A stretch of DNA of 64,000 nt from Hyphomicrobium sp. (GCA_013141015.1 JABFRT010000028.1:1-64000); one strand, 5' to 3'. Shown: positions 8,376-18,421, counted from the stretch's first letter. Notes: generated from the sequence alone by a model not told the origin. Translations and numbers: made by a program.

Positions 8376-8778
8376 GATACGTCTCACTTTTCAATTGGGC
8401 TCCGAGGCGAGCCGTTAACGCCCAATATCGCACGATTTGCATGGGTTTTACGCATGTGCCTAATTTTAAATGGTCGATTGTCTACATTATAGGCATGCTT
8501 AGATTTGCATCTCTTGATAGCATTTGCTGGTTGAACGCGCCGTCAGTCAGCGGGTTCCACGACACCGCAAGCACCTCACATGATCGCTCATTGGTGCGCT
8601 TGCAATGGGATGACGAGCGAGGCGGCATGCTGCAAATTTTGGAAACGAGGCAGCAAAGAAAAATGCTGCGCTGTTGTGCAGAAAATCGCACTGCGGCGCA
8701 CGCTGCACCGGTGCTGCCGCCGCGCCACCTCCGGCACCCTTCATCAAACATCCGTGATCAACGCAGGAGAGACGCTGA
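8376..8778. promoter_or_regulatory. divergent intergenic region of DUF2735 and glnII
   Basis: About 403 nt containing the start regions of two divergent genes. I looked for an NtrC/sigma-54 promoter, expected from the biology of glnII, and found no good -24/-12 match. No further gene is supported. Confidence 0.4.
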
Positions 8779-9825
8779 ATGACCAAATATAAACTCGAGT
8801 ACATCTGGCTTGATGGCTACACGCCAGTCCCCAATTTGCGTGGCAAAACGCAAATCAAAGACTACAGCGTGTTCCCGGAACTCGAAGAATTGCCGCTATG
8901 GGGATTCGACGGCAGTTCGACCATGCAAGCCGAAGGCAGAAGCTCCGATTGCGTACTCAAGCCCATCCGCATCGTTCCCGACAGTGAGCGCAAAGACGGC
9001 GCTATCGTATTGTGCGAAGTCATGATGCCGGATGGCGTCACACCGCACGCCTCCAATAAGCGCGCAACCATTCTTGACGACGAAGGAACTTGGTTCGGCT
9101 TCGAACAGGAATACTTCTTCTATAAGAACGGCCGGCCGCTCGGATTCCCGGACAACGGCTATCCTGCGCCGCAAGGCCCCTACTACACCGGTGTTGGCTT
9201 TAGCAAAGTCGGTGACGTCGCCCGCAAGATCGTCGAAGAGCATCTCGACATTTGTTTAGCCGCGGGCCTCAACCACGAAGGCATCAACGCCGAAGTCGCC
9301 AAGGGGCAGTGGGAATTCCAGATCTTTGGCAAAGGCTCCAAGCGCGCCGCCGACGAAATGTGGATCGCGCGCTACCTGATGGAACGGCTGACGGAAAAAT
9401 ACGGCATCGACATCGAGTATCATTGCAAGCCGCTTGGCGCGAGCGATTGGAACGGCTCGGGCATGCACGCCAACTTCTCGACCACCTATCTGCGCGAGAC
9501 AGGCGGCAAGGAGTACTTCGAAAAGTTGATGGCCGCGTTTGAAACGAACCGCGAAGATCACATCGCCGTCTATGGTCCCGACAACCACATGCGCCTGACC
9601 GGAAAGCATGAGACGCAGTCGATCCACCAGTTCAGCTACGGTGTCGCCGACCGAGGCGCCTCGATCCGCGTGCCGCACAGCTTCGTCAAAAATGGCTACC
9701 GCGGCTATCTCGAAGACCGCCGTCCGAACTCGCAAGGCGACCCATACCAGATCGCCTCGCAGATTCTGAAGACGATTGCGTCGGTCCCGACCGGCGCGGT
9801 GGCAGGCGTTGCAGCCGCCGCTTAA
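8779..9825 (+). CDS. glnII: glutamine synthetase type II
   Basis: ATP-dependent glutamate-ammonia ligase of 348 residues, the eukaryote-like GSII form found in rhizobia, clearly shorter than GSI. Seen are the WGFDGSSTMQAEG beta-grasp motif, the metal and glutamate site FGFEQEYFFY, GINAEVAKGQWEFQ, and the region FSYGVADRGASIRVP. There is no Tyr adenylylation site of the GSI kind, as expected for GSII. A good ribosome-binding site (AGGAGA) precedes the ATG. The DUF2735 gene is divergent upstream. Confidence 0.97.
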   Translation: MTKYKLEYIWLDGYTPVPNLRGKTQIKDYSVFPELEELPLWGFDGSSTMQAEGRSSDCVLKPIRIVPDSERKDGAIVLCEVMMPDGVTPHASNKRATILDDEGTWFGFEQEYFFYKNGRPLGFPDNGYPAPQGPYYTGVGFSKVGDVARKIVEEHLDICLAAGLNHEGINAEVAKGQWEFQIFGKGSKRAADEMWIARYLMERLTEKYGIDIEYHCKPLGASDWNGSGMHANFSTTYLRETGGKEYFEKLMAAFETNREDHIAVYGPDNHMRLTGKHETQSIHQFSYGVADRGASIRVPHSFVKNGYRGYLEDRRPNSQGDPYQIASQILKTIASVPTGAVAGVAAAA

Positions 9826-9835
9826 TAACCATTCC

Positions 9836-9869
9836 CCGGTGCTGGCCACTCTGTGCCGGCACCGGCCTT
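9836..9869 (+). terminator. terminator-like hairpin after glnII
   Basis: Arms 9836-9846 and 9855-9865 form an 11-bp stem (CCGGTGC core, one G-T pair) with an 8-nt loop, followed by CCTTT. It starts 10 nt after the glnII stop. The T-tract is short. Confidence 0.55.
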
Positions 9870-9987
9870 TCACCAGAACCGCCGCGCCGCCCAGCACTCC
9901 CCTGCTTGGCACAACGGCGCTCTGCACATCTGTAGCGGCTTGATATCGCCGCAGATGGCCACTTGCAGAATGGTCCAAGCTTGAAAC

Positions 9988-10173
9988 TCAGCGCCGCGAT
10001 TGCTGCCAAGACAGAAACGCCGCCGCGACCGCGAAAAATACCGCCCAAAGCAAACTGACTTGCAGCGATTCTTTCATGGCGAAACGCTGCAGCACAAAAA
10101 AGAACGCGCCTGCCGCGACGGCATGCTGCAACATGCGCATGTGCGTTTCACCTGGGTCGGATGGCTGGGGCAT
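9988..10173 (-). CDS. small membrane protein, hypothetical
   Basis: A 61-residue ORF with an AAGGA ribosome-binding site 8 nt before its ATG. It has two short hydrophobic segments (about 15-31 and 40-56) and a C-terminus SWQQSRR. I do not recognise the family. It is convergent with glnII. The composition looks protein-like, but the call rests on this and the Shine-Dalgarno site only. Confidence 0.4.
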   Translation of the reverse strand: MPQPSDPGETHMRMLQHAVAAGAFFFVLQRFAMKESLQVSLLWAVFFAVAAAFLSWQQSRR

Positions 10174-11233
10174 TGGCCCGGTCCTTTTTTTGATGCGCAG
10201 AGCCGTGATTCGCGGGCCGGCTTATTGTGCCCGTCATGCTGGCATCCGATGGCGGGCGATGCAAGAGCGGCCGGGCGCCCCGCGAGGCTCTACGGTCCCA
10301 CACCGCAATGAGCCGGCTTTTTGGGCACGACGACCAGCTGCCACGCTCTCAGAGATTCGCACCACGCTGACTTTGGCAGGCCGCCACCCGTCGAATGACC
10401 CGCACGAGCGACAGGCAGTAACGCTCGCGGTCGAATAGCCGCCCGGCGTGGTATTTTCCTAACAGGACTTTCGTATAACATTCGCCCATTCTGCGTGACA
10501 CAATTAACTGCACATTTTTCCTTACACCTTAGGAACCGCAGGCATGCAGGAATGCCGTATATATGGGGAAATTCAGGGTTGATCCCAACTCTGATGCGGC
10601 AATGAGCGGCCGTGCTCTGGCCTCAACGTTACCGAGGCCGCGCTCGAGCGCTATGAGGCGAGCAGGTATGCGAACTGGACCCAACTTGCACTAAAGACGC
10701 CGCGCGCCCGGCGACTGAAAACAGCGCCGGAAATGATGGGCGGCACGCCGCGATACTGCGCGCGGTAAAACTTCAATAACGCGCAATATGGAGCTATTTT
10801 GTTGGGTTTTCTGATGCACCCGGCAACACCGCCAATCGTTTGCAGCAACCAAAAGCCGCGCGAGAGTTTTGCGCCGGCCGAGCATCACAACGTGCGGCTG
10901 CTGGCAAGTATTGGCAGGCGGAAATGCGCCGCTATGCGCTTTTGACTATGGTAAACCCACCGCCCGGCTGAAAATTCTTGGCACAAAATCCTAGATGCTC
11001 AGCCCTGGACCTTGCATCCTAAACCGGATATCTAATCACGCGTGTGAACCTTGCCAAAAAAATACAATAGGCAAGTTGGCGCACAGGGGAGGACGGTGAG
11101 GCAGCGCTTTCAGCACCGTTTCAGCATGTCTTCCTAGCAGAGAGAAAGCCTAGATTGGTGGCGGTAGGCGCACCGTGTGCCGTTTTTCGATCTGGGGGGA
11201 AACAACGAAATCTGGTCCAAGGCAGGTCTCCCA
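10174..11233. other. gene-poor region
   Basis: About 1.06 kb without a supportable gene. Short ORFs in all frames lack recognisable features. The right end holds an inverted repeat CTTGCC-N14-GGCAAG (11050-11075) with a TACAAT hexamer inside (11063-11068). It lies about 160 nt upstream of the transporter start and could be an operator or promoter, though no matching -35 is seen. Confidence 0.5.
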
Positions 11234-13003
11234 ATGGCATCACCGACTGTCGACGTTTCAGCCCGAAGCCGTCCTATGACGGCCGAAGAGAGGAAGGTTA
11301 TTATTGCCTCCTCGGCGGGTACCATTTTCGAATGGTATGACTTCTACCTCTACGGCTCACTTGCAGCCATCATCGGCGCCCAGTTCTTCAGCGCCTACCC
11401 GGAAGCAACGCGTAACGTGTTCGCGCTGCTCGCATTCGCCGCTGGCTTTATCGTCCGTCCTTTCGGCGCATTGTTCTTCGGCCGCCTCGGCGACCTCATC
11501 GGCCGCAAAGCCACCTTCTTGATCACCATTTTGATCATGGGCTTGTCGACCTTCCTCGTCGGCTGCCTGCCGAGCTACGAATCGATCGGTACCGCTGCAC
11601 CGATCGCCTTGATCGCTCTGCGTATGGCCCAGGGCCTGGCGCTTGGCGGCGAATATGGCGGCGCTGCGATTTACGTTGCCGAACACGCACCGCAAAATCG
11701 CCGTGGCTTCTACACGAGCTTCATTCAGACTACGGCCACACTCGGCCTGCTTCTGTCGCTCGTCGTGATCATGTTCACGCAGATTTACGTCAACGCCAAC
11801 TATCCGCCGGTCGAAGTTATCAAGGATGGCGTCGCCGTTCTCGGTCCGGATGGCAAGGCAACCACGATCGACGCATTCAAAGCCTGGGGCTGGCGCGTGC
11901 CGTTCCTTGCGTCTCTCGCTCTGTTGCTGATCTCTCTCTACATCCGCTTGCAGATGCATGAGAGCCCGGCGTTCCAGAAGATGAAGAACGAAGGCTCACT
12001 TTCGAAAGCTCCGCTCAGCGAAGCCTTTGGTCAGTGGAAGAACGCCAAGATCGCGCTTCTCGCGCTTCTCGGCCTCGTCGCTGGTCAGGCCGTTGTCTGG
12101 TACACAGGTCAGTTCTATGCCCTGTTCTTCCTGCAGAGCATTCTGAAGGTCGACAACTTCACCGCCAACGTGTTGATCGCTTGGGCGCTGGTTATCGGCA
12201 CTTGGGGCTTCTTGATCTTCGGCTGGCTGTCGGACAACATCGGCCGTAAGCCGGTGATCCTTGCTGGTTGCGTGATTGCAGCTCTGACGTACTTCCCGCT
12301 CTTTAAATTGCTGGCAGATACGGCAAACCCTGCACTTGCTGCGGCTCAAGCCAAGACGTCCGTGACGGTTAACGCCGACCCGGCAGACTGCTCGTTCCAG
12401 TTCAACCCAACCGGAACGTCGAAGTTCGTCAACTCGTGCGACATCGCCAAGGCAGCACTTGCTAAGCTGGCTGTGAGTTCGACCACGATTCCAGCGCCTG
12501 CTGGAACCAAGGCGAACGTGAAGGTTGGCGACAAGATCATCGATGCAACCGACAAGGACTTCGCCAAGATCCTCGGCGAAACTTTGACGGCTGCTGGTTA
12601 TCCGAAGCCGGATGACCCAGGCATCGTCAAGATCCAGATCGACCCGAAGGCCGGTCTCGCAAACTTCGCCAAGATGTTCGACATCTGGTCACCGCAGAAG
12701 CTGACGATTATCGGCATCCTGACGATCATGATCATCTATGTGACCATGGTCTACGCACCGATCGCGGCAGCACTCGTCGAACTCTTCCCGACACGCATCC
12801 GCTACTCGGGTCTGTCGCTGCCCTACCACATCGGTAACGGCTGGTTCGGCGGTCTTCTGCCGGCAACATCGTTCGCGATGGTGGCTCAGACGGGCGACAT
12901 CTTCTACGGCCTCTGGTACCCGATCATCGTTGCTCTTGGCACCGCAGTGATCGGCCTGTTCTTCGTACCAGAAACCTACAAGCGCGATATCTTCAAAGAC
13001 TAA
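11234..13003 (+). CDS. MFS transporter, metabolite:H+ symporter (MHS) family
   Basis: Secondary transporter of 589 residues related to ProP/ShiA/KgtP-type symporters. The N-terminal GTIFEWYDFYLYGSLA and the loop motif GRLGDLIGRKATF are typical, as is ALGGEYGGAAIYVAEH. In the second half an extra segment of roughly 140 residues (about 370-500) sits between membrane helices. It is hydrophilic and carries two cysteines (PADCSFQF, NSCDIAK). The ATG at 11234 follows AAGGCAGG and is preferred to a start 19 codons upstream. The substrate is unknown, probably an organic acid, betaine or similar. Confidence 0.85.
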   Translation: MASPTVDVSARSRPMTAEERKVIIASSAGTIFEWYDFYLYGSLAAIIGAQFFSAYPEATRNVFALLAFAAGFIVRPFGALFFGRLGDLIGRKATFLITILIMGLSTFLVGCLPSYESIGTAAPIALIALRMAQGLALGGEYGGAAIYVAEHAPQNRRGFYTSFIQTTATLGLLLSLVVIMFTQIYVNANYPPVEVIKDGVAVLGPDGKATTIDAFKAWGWRVPFLASLALLLISLYIRLQMHESPAFQKMKNEGSLSKAPLSEAFGQWKNAKIALLALLGLVAGQAVVWYTGQFYALFFLQSILKVDNFTANVLIAWALVIGTWGFLIFGWLSDNIGRKPVILAGCVIAALTYFPLFKLLADTANPALAAAQAKTSVTVNADPADCSFQFNPTGTSKFVNSCDIAKAALAKLAVSSTTIPAPAGTKANVKVGDKIIDATDKDFAKILGETLTAAGYPKPDDPGIVKIQIDPKAGLANFAKMFDIWSPQKLTIIGILTIMIIYVTMVYAPIAAALVELFPTRIRYSGLSLPYHIGNGWFGGLLPATSFAMVAQTGDIFYGLWYPIIVALGTAVIGLFFVPETYKRDIFKD

Positions 13004-13012
13004 GGCCTCAAT

Positions 13013-13040
13013 CCGGGCAGCTGAACCTTCGGCTGCCCGG
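13013..13040 (+). terminator. hairpin after the MHS transporter
   Basis: Perfect 9-bp arms CCGGGCAGC and GCTGCCCGG separated by 10 nt, 9 nt after the stop codon. There is no T-run. It may act together with the stronger hairpin that follows. Confidence 0.4.
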
Positions 13041-13050
13041 TTACCGGCCG

Positions 13051-13099
13051 CAAAAAAAATGAGCCGGAACGGGAAACCGTTCCGGCTCTTTCACTTTTC
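13051..13099. terminator. bidirectional rho-independent terminator
   Basis: A perfect 12-bp stem (13061-13072 with 13077-13088; GAGCCGGAACGG) closes a GAAA loop. An A-run lies on the left flank and TTTCACTTTT on the right. It stands between the convergent transporter and protein-kinase genes, so it can stop transcription from both sides. Confidence 0.85.
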
Positions 13100-13133
13100 A
13101 AACGCTGCTTGTCAGCAGCCGTTGTGTGCTACG

Positions 13134-14540
13134 TCAGCCCTGCGCGGCGGCCAATCTGTCGGCTTCGGTCAGACGCACAACCGTGACGGTGCACGGCGCC
13201 TCAAGCGCAATCTGCATCGTATTTTTGCTGGCGCCCGGTCCACTCCCGGCGTGCGCTCCAACCACAATGTGATCGACTTTGTTGGAGTGGGCAAATTCCA
13301 GAATTCCAGCCGGGATGTTGCGCGATTCGATCAAATGGAACGTCACTTTACCGCGCGGCAGCTGCAGTGGTTCCGCCCACGTGCGAAGCTCGGCCATCCG
13401 GTTGACGTGGATGTTGTCCCCATCCTCATTGACGTTTTCATCGATCGCAATCAGTGACGTCTGCATCACGTTGAGGCATGCAAGCCGGGCGCCTGGCATA
13501 TTGGCCAGAGCCGCAACTGCTGCTTCCTGCAGGGGCTGGCGCAAGTCATCGGATAGATCGATGGCGACCAGAATGATTGGCGCCCGCGGCGGCGGCTTCG
13601 TGGCGCTCGCCTGAATGGCCTGCATCGTTTTGCGCACCCGCATGCGCTTTCGGAAGGCCGTCTTGAAGTTGCTGCGTTCCAAACGCTCGCCGCGCTCGGT
13701 CACTTCAACAAGATCCAGGTTCCGCAACTCGAATGCCATTTCCTCAGCGTTCGTGAAGCGGTTTTCCGGCATCGGATCGATGCACTTCAATATGATTTCC
13801 TGCAAGGCAGGCGAAATCTCAGGCCGCAGCTTACGTGGCGGCACAGGATCGCGCCAAACGCGCTGTCGCACGTACTTGATTTTGCTTGGCGCACCAAACG
13901 GCAATTCCCCGGTGGCCAGCTGATAGAGCATCGCGCCGAGCGCAAAAATATCGCTCCGCTTATCAGAGCGGATCATGAGCAGCTGTTCCGGCGCCATGTA
14001 CTCGGTGGTGCCGGTCGGCTTGTGGAATTGCTCGTCCAGAAGATCGGGCAGCTTTTCGTGGCGCGACAAACCAAAGTCGATAATCACGGCTTCGCCGGTT
14101 GGGCGGAACAGGATGTTGGCCGGCTTCAAGTCAAGATGGAGAACATGCTGCTGGTGCAAGTCGCCCAGCGCATCGGCGATGGACGCCGCCAATGCCGTCA
14201 ATTCATCCAACGGAATCACCTCGCCACCCATCCGCTTCTGCAAGGTGGCGCCGGCAATGTATTCCATGACGATATACGGCTGGACCGTAAACGCCCCATT
14301 GGCCACCAGCTTGGGCACATGAATGCCCTTCAGCTCGGCCATGATCATCTGTTCGACCTCAAAGCCGATCAGCAACGACAGATCGCCCTCGTAGTCGAGA
14401 AACGGCACTTTCATCACAATCGGAAAGTCGATGTCGGGGTGGGTTACACTCCAGATCGCAGCCATGCCGCCGCGATGCAGACGCTCTTGGAGCACGAAAC
14501 CGTCGAGCGTCATGCCAGCATTGAGCTGGGCCTTGGCCAT
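13134..14540 (-). CDS. Ser/Thr protein kinase with C-terminal UspA domain
   Basis: A 468-residue soluble fusion. The eukaryotic-type kinase domain (about 10-275) has the nucleotide loop LHRGGMAAIW, the VMK lysine, the catalytic loop HLDLKPANILF (HLD instead of HRD), DFGLS, and the activation segment ending TTEYMAPEQ. After a basic linker, a universal-stress-protein domain (about 318-460) starts PIILVAIDLSDD and ends VDHIVVGAHAGSG...TVTVVR, with the ATP-type G-2X-G-9X-G region partly kept. No membrane segment is seen. The GGGAG site before the ATG is good. It is the last gene of the signalling operon, 5 nt after the metallophosphatase gene. Confidence 0.9.
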   Translation of the reverse strand: MAKAQLNAGMTLDGFVLQERLHRGGMAAIWSVTHPDIDFPIVMKVPFLDYEGDLSLLIGFEVEQMIMAELKGIHVPKLVANGAFTVQPYIVMEYIAGATLQKRMGGEVIPLDELTALAASIADALGDLHQQHVLHLDLKPANILFRPTGEAVIIDFGLSRHEKLPDLLDEQFHKPTGTTEYMAPEQLLMIRSDKRSDIFALGAMLYQLATGELPFGAPSKIKYVRQRVWRDPVPPRKLRPEISPALQEIILKCIDPMPENRFTNAEEMAFELRNLDLVEVTERGERLERSNFKTAFRKRMRVRKTMQAIQASATKPPPRAPIILVAIDLSDDLRQPLQEAAVAALANMPGARLACLNVMQTSLIAIDENVNEDGDNIHVNRMAELRTWAEPLQLPRGKVTFHLIESRNIPAGILEFAHSNKVDHIVVGAHAGSGPGASKNTMQIALEAPCTVTVVRLTEADRLAAAQG

Positions 14541-14545
14541 ATGTA

Positions 14546-15286
14546 TTAACTCCCGGTGGTGAGCCGCACCGCCAGGGCATGCGGTAATTTCTGTGCGGTT
14601 ATCTTGCGCGCTGTCAAATCGGCATCATAAGGAACCCGGACATAGGTTAGACGGCTCGTGGCCGTATCAAAAAGGCCATAACATGCCGCAGGGTTACGAT
14701 CACGCGGCTGGCCGACGGCGCCAAGCACCGCAATCCACCGGCGCTGCATCAGCAACGGCATCGGCTGGCCCGAAATCGGCCGGTGCGCTTGCGGCAATTG
14801 CGACGCGTTTTCGTTAAACAGTGCTGGCATGTGCGTATGACCGCAAAATGTCACACGTTGCGCGGTTGCCCTGAACCCTTGAAATGCTTCGCGCGGCCCG
14901 AGCGTATAGATCCAGTCCTGCGGCGAGCAGGCGCTGGCATGCACGTAAAGCCTATCATCCTGATGCAGATCGAGCGGCAAGTCCTTGAGGAATGTCCGGT
15001 GTTCATCCTTCAGCTGGAGGCGCGTCCAAGCGATGGCGGCGCGTGCGATTGGATTGAGCGAAACATCGTCCCGGAAAATCGCTTCATCGTGATTGCCCAT
15101 CACGGCAAGCGCGCCCTTATCGACCATCCCGGCCACCGTCTCCACCACCCACACGGGGTCAGGGCCGTAACCGACGAGATCACCGAGGAACACATAGCTC
15201 TCAGCGTCTTCCTTGGCCGCGTCATCGAGGCATGCGGTCAGCGCCTCACGGTTGGCATGAATGTCAGCAAACAGGGCGATCAGCAT
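14546..15286 (-). CDS. calcineurin-like metallophosphoesterase
   Basis: A 246-residue protein with the full set of dinuclear metal motifs: FADIHANREAL, FLGDLVGYGPDP, VMGNHDEAIF and FCGHTHMPALF. This suits a YfcE/bacterial phosphodiesterase or a protein phosphatase of the PPP-like fold. The direct neighbourhood of a Ser/Thr kinase gene (5-nt gap) suggests the two may act as a phosphorylation/dephosphorylation pair; this is inference. Upstream lies the transporter-histidine kinase gene, 21 nt away. Confidence 0.85.
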   Translation of the reverse strand: MLIALFADIHANREALTACLDDAAKEDAESYVFLGDLVGYGPDPVWVVETVAGMVDKGALAVMGNHDEAIFRDDVSLNPIARAAIAWTRLQLKDEHRTFLKDLPLDLHQDDRLYVHASACSPQDWIYTLGPREAFQGFRATAQRVTFCGHTHMPALFNENASQLPQAHRPISGQPMPLLMQRRWIAVLGAVGQPRDRNPAACYGLFDTATSRLTYVRVPYDADLTARKITAQKLPHALAVRLTTGS

Positions 15287-15307
15287 GATAGGTTCGACTC
15301 CACCTCC

Positions 15308-18097
15308 TCAGATAGCATCCAAAACCGCGTCCTGCGCCAAGGATGGGCCGTGTTCCGCTGTCGCAGGAGCATCGGCGGCTATGGGCACGCGGAACGAAAA
15401 CACGGCTCCCTTACCGGCTTCGCTCGTCACCCAGACCTCGCCGCCAAATTCCTGCAAGATCTGCCGGCAGATCGGTAATCCGAGCCCCGTGCCCTGGGGC
15501 TTGTCCGTCAACGTGTTCCCTGCCTGCTGGAAGCGCTCGAAAATCTTTTCCTGATCCTGTGCGGCGATTCCTTGGCCATTGTCGATCACATCAACCCTGA
15601 TGAGACCATCCTCCTGCCAAGCCTTGACGGTCACGAGGCCATGATCTCGGTCGCAGAATTTGACCGCATTCGATACCAGATTGACGATGACTTGCGTGAA
15701 GCGGTCGCGATCAATGCGGACCGGTTCTAGCTTTTCGGCGATCACTGTTCGTAGTTTCGCCGATGCCGATTTGGCGAACAGGCCGCTGGTCGCCGCGAGT
15801 GCTTGCTCGATCACTGGCTTGGGATCGGTTACTTCAAACACCCACTGCGTTGTGCCCGCTTCCATCTTAGCAAGATCGAGAATGTCGTTGATCAGCCGGC
15901 TCAGCCGTTCGCTTTCAAGAACGATGATCGAAATGAATTCCTGGCGCTCCTCCAGTTCGATATCGGGGTTATCGCGCAGGATTTCGCTAAACGAGCGGAT
16001 CGACGTCAGTGGCGTGCGGATTTCATGGCTGACGGTGGCCATGAAGTCGTCTTTCAACTTGTCGAGTTCGCGCAGCCGCACATTGGCGCCCTGAAGTTCA
16101 GCGGTGGCCGCCTCAAGTTCGCGGGATTTGCTTTCAAGGCGGCGCGAGTAGACAACCAGCTGTGACGCTTCGTCGAGAATGCGCGTGACTTCATCGAGAT
16201 CCTGCATTTCCTCGCGCAGCACGGATGCGACCATGATCCGCGCTGACGCCGCCCCAATAACGCCAGCCAGTTGCCGTTTGACGAAAGAAACGACGTCTGA
16301 GTCCGCCGGTCCGTGCAACACAAGTGTGCGGCCGTATTCCTTCTCAAAGCGCGCGAGAGCGGTTTCTGTGCGGGCAGCTCCGAGAAAGCGCGCCAAGAGC
16401 GACCAGAGCTCGTCGGCACTCGCACGACCCCGCCACTCGCCACCGTTACCCTGCGACTGCTTGAATGCATCGACGAAATGAACAGCCTGGCTGCGTTCGA
16501 GCATCGATTGGCTGGTGAACAATGAAACACCCGCAAGCAGCGCAACGTTGAACACCATCGTCCAGATCGTGGCGTGCGAAATAGGGTCTAGCCCCTCTAG
16601 TCCAAACAACGCGTATGGCTTGAGAAGTGCCAGCCCGTATGGCCCGTGATCGGCGAAGCTGGCGGACAACCAGCCGGAGCGGGCAAACGATGGCAGCAAC
16701 AGTGTGTAAGTCCATAAGGCAAAGCCGCCAGCAAGGCCTGCCAGCGCTCCGGCTTTGGTGGCGCCCTTCCAATAAATCCCAGCGATGATGGCGGGCGCGA
16801 ATTGCAGAACAGCCACGAATGAAACGAGGCCGATGGTCACCAGCGCGTACGAAGTGCCAAGCGTGCTTGCGTACAGATACCCAAGAAACAGTACCAGCAG
16901 GATCGTGCCGCGCCGGATAGCCAGCAGGATACCGGTCAAATCATCGCGCATACGCATGCGCAGCCAATCCATCCGCAGCAATAGCGGCATAACGAGATCG
17001 TTCGACACCATCGTCGCCAGTGCTATCGCTTCCATGATGATCATGCCGGTCGCCGCCGACAGGCCGCCAATAAACGCCAGAAGTGCCAATAGCGGCTGCT
17101 GATCTTTCATTGCAATGGTCAGCACAAACGTATCGGGCTTGACGCTGCCATCGGGGAACATCAGCAAGCCCGCGAACGCAACCGGCAGCACAAAAATGTT
17201 GATCAGCAGCAGGTACAGCGGAAACAGCCACATCGCCTTCTTCAAGTGGCGCTCGTCGATATTTTCGACCACAACCACCTGAAATTGCCGCGGCAGAACG
17301 ACGATTGCCGCCATCGACAAGATGGTCAGGGTGATCCAGCTGACATGGCCGCTGATGCCATTGATGGTGAACAAGCGCTTCAAATCAGGACTGGCTTCGG
17401 CGCGCGCAAAAATATCGGAAAACCCATTGAACAGACCAAAGGTCACAAACAAGCCGACGCTCAAGAAGGCAACCAGCTTTACCACCGATTCAAAAGCAAT
17501 GGCCGCAACCATACCCTCGTGGTGCTCGCTCGCATCAATGTGCCGGGTGCCAAAGACGATGGCGAACGAGGCCATCAAAAGTGTGACGTAGAATTCGGTA
17601 TCATGCAGCAGCGAGGTGCCGTTGACATCCTGGGGCATGATGATCGACGGGTAGCCCTGCAGGATCGAGAAACTCGTCGAGATAGCCTTGAGCTGTAGCG
17701 AGATATAGGGCGGAATGCCGATCACCGCGATGATGCTGACCAGCGCGCCGAGTGCAAAGCTATTGCCGTATCGCGAGGCAATGAAGTCGGCAATTGAGGT
17801 GATGCGGTTGGCCTTACTGATGCGGATGATCTTGCGGATCACCATCCACCCGATAATGAAGGTCAGCGTTGGGCCTATATAAATGGGCAGAAAGCCAACG
17901 CCGGTGGTTGCCGCCCGCCCGACAGAGCCAAAAAATGTCCACGACGTGCAGTAGACCGCAATTGACAGTGCGTAGACATAAGGGTTGGCAATGACGCTTC
18001 GCCCGGCATCGGCCCGCTTGTCGCAATAATAGGCGATTGCAAACAGCAGCCCGATATACAGGAACGATACGGAGATGATCACGCTGCTGCTAAGCAT
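15308..18097 (-). CDS. SSS transporter-domain histidine kinase (CbrA/CrbS-like)
   Basis: About 929 residues. An N-terminal sodium:solute symporter domain with 12-13 spans (to about residue 500; GPTLTFIIGWMVIRKI, NRITSIADFIASRYG) is fused to a linker, a coiled coil, and a complete histidine kinase. The H-box is VSHEIRTPLTS, the N-box NLVSNAVKF, and the G-boxes DNGQGI and GTGLGLPI. Such proteins couple uptake or sensing of a nutrient (histidine, acetate and others in known cases) to phosphotransfer. The start MLSSSVII at 18097 is chosen by family habit; ATGs at 18103 and 18109 are alternatives. It overlaps the small membrane gene by 8 nt. Confidence 0.9.
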   Translation of the reverse strand: MLSSSVIISVSFLYIGLLFAIAYYCDKRADAGRSVIANPYVYALSIAVYCTSWTFFGSVGRAATTGVGFLPIYIGPTLTFIIGWMVIRKIIRISKANRITSIADFIASRYGNSFALGALVSIIAVIGIPPYISLQLKAISTSFSILQGYPSIIMPQDVNGTSLLHDTEFYVTLLMASFAIVFGTRHIDASEHHEGMVAAIAFESVVKLVAFLSVGLFVTFGLFNGFSDIFARAEASPDLKRLFTINGISGHVSWITLTILSMAAIVVLPRQFQVVVVENIDERHLKKAMWLFPLYLLLINIFVLPVAFAGLLMFPDGSVKPDTFVLTIAMKDQQPLLALLAFIGGLSAATGMIIMEAIALATMVSNDLVMPLLLRMDWLRMRMRDDLTGILLAIRRGTILLVLFLGYLYASTLGTSYALVTIGLVSFVAVLQFAPAIIAGIYWKGATKAGALAGLAGGFALWTYTLLLPSFARSGWLSASFADHGPYGLALLKPYALFGLEGLDPISHATIWTMVFNVALLAGVSLFTSQSMLERSQAVHFVDAFKQSQGNGGEWRGRASADELWSLLARFLGAARTETALARFEKEYGRTLVLHGPADSDVVSFVKRQLAGVIGAASARIMVASVLREEMQDLDEVTRILDEASQLVVYSRRLESKSRELEAATAELQGANVRLRELDKLKDDFMATVSHEIRTPLTSIRSFSEILRDNPDIELEERQEFISIIVLESERLSRLINDILDLAKMEAGTTQWVFEVTDPKPVIEQALAATSGLFAKSASAKLRTVIAEKLEPVRIDRDRFTQVIVNLVSNAVKFCDRDHGLVTVKAWQEDGLIRVDVIDNGQGIAAQDQEKIFERFQQAGNTLTDKPQGTGLGLPICRQILQEFGGEVWVTSEAGKGAVFSFRVPIAADAPATAEHGPSLAQDAVLDAI

Positions 18098-18371
18098 CGG
18101 CATGTCCATCCACGCTGGCCGGCGCCAAAGGTTCGACGTCGGCTTGCCGGTTTTCGCGCGCCGCGAGTTCATCCAGCCGCATGCGCCGGGTGATGGCCAA
18201 GGTAAAGCCGATAAGACCAGTCCAGACCAGGAAGATATAGAGGTACAGCGACGGTATGCCCGCAACGCGGTCCGGATGATTGAAGAGCACCAACACGGGC
18301 GGCACCAACATCACGCCGCCCAGCAGAAACAGAGCGATCTGACGCTCCGTATTGCGGCGTTGCTTTAGCAT
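18090..18371 (-). CDS. small two-helix membrane protein before SSS kinase
   Basis: A 93-residue protein with two membrane helices (about 12-30 and 43-60) and a charged cytosolic tail. GGGGGAG stands 5 nt before the ATG at 18371, which decides the start. Small two-helix proteins often precede SSS-family transporter genes (DUF485/DUF4212-like arrangement). The 8-nt overlap here suggests a dedicated partner of the transporter-kinase. I cannot assign the exact family. Confidence 0.7.
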   Translation of the reverse strand: MLKQRRNTERQIALFLLGGVMLVPPVLVLFNHPDRVAGIPSLYLYIFLVWTGLIGFTLAITRRMRLDELAARENRQADVEPLAPASVDGHADA

Positions 18372-18421
18372 CTTATCTCCCCCGCACTCATCGACACGCC
18401 ATACCCGCAACGCGCCGCCGC

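Noticed and set aside
8585-8605. Sigma-54-like TTGG..TTGCA upstream of glnII.
   Set aside because: The GG and GC are only 7 nt apart instead of 10, so it is not a usable -24/-12 promoter.
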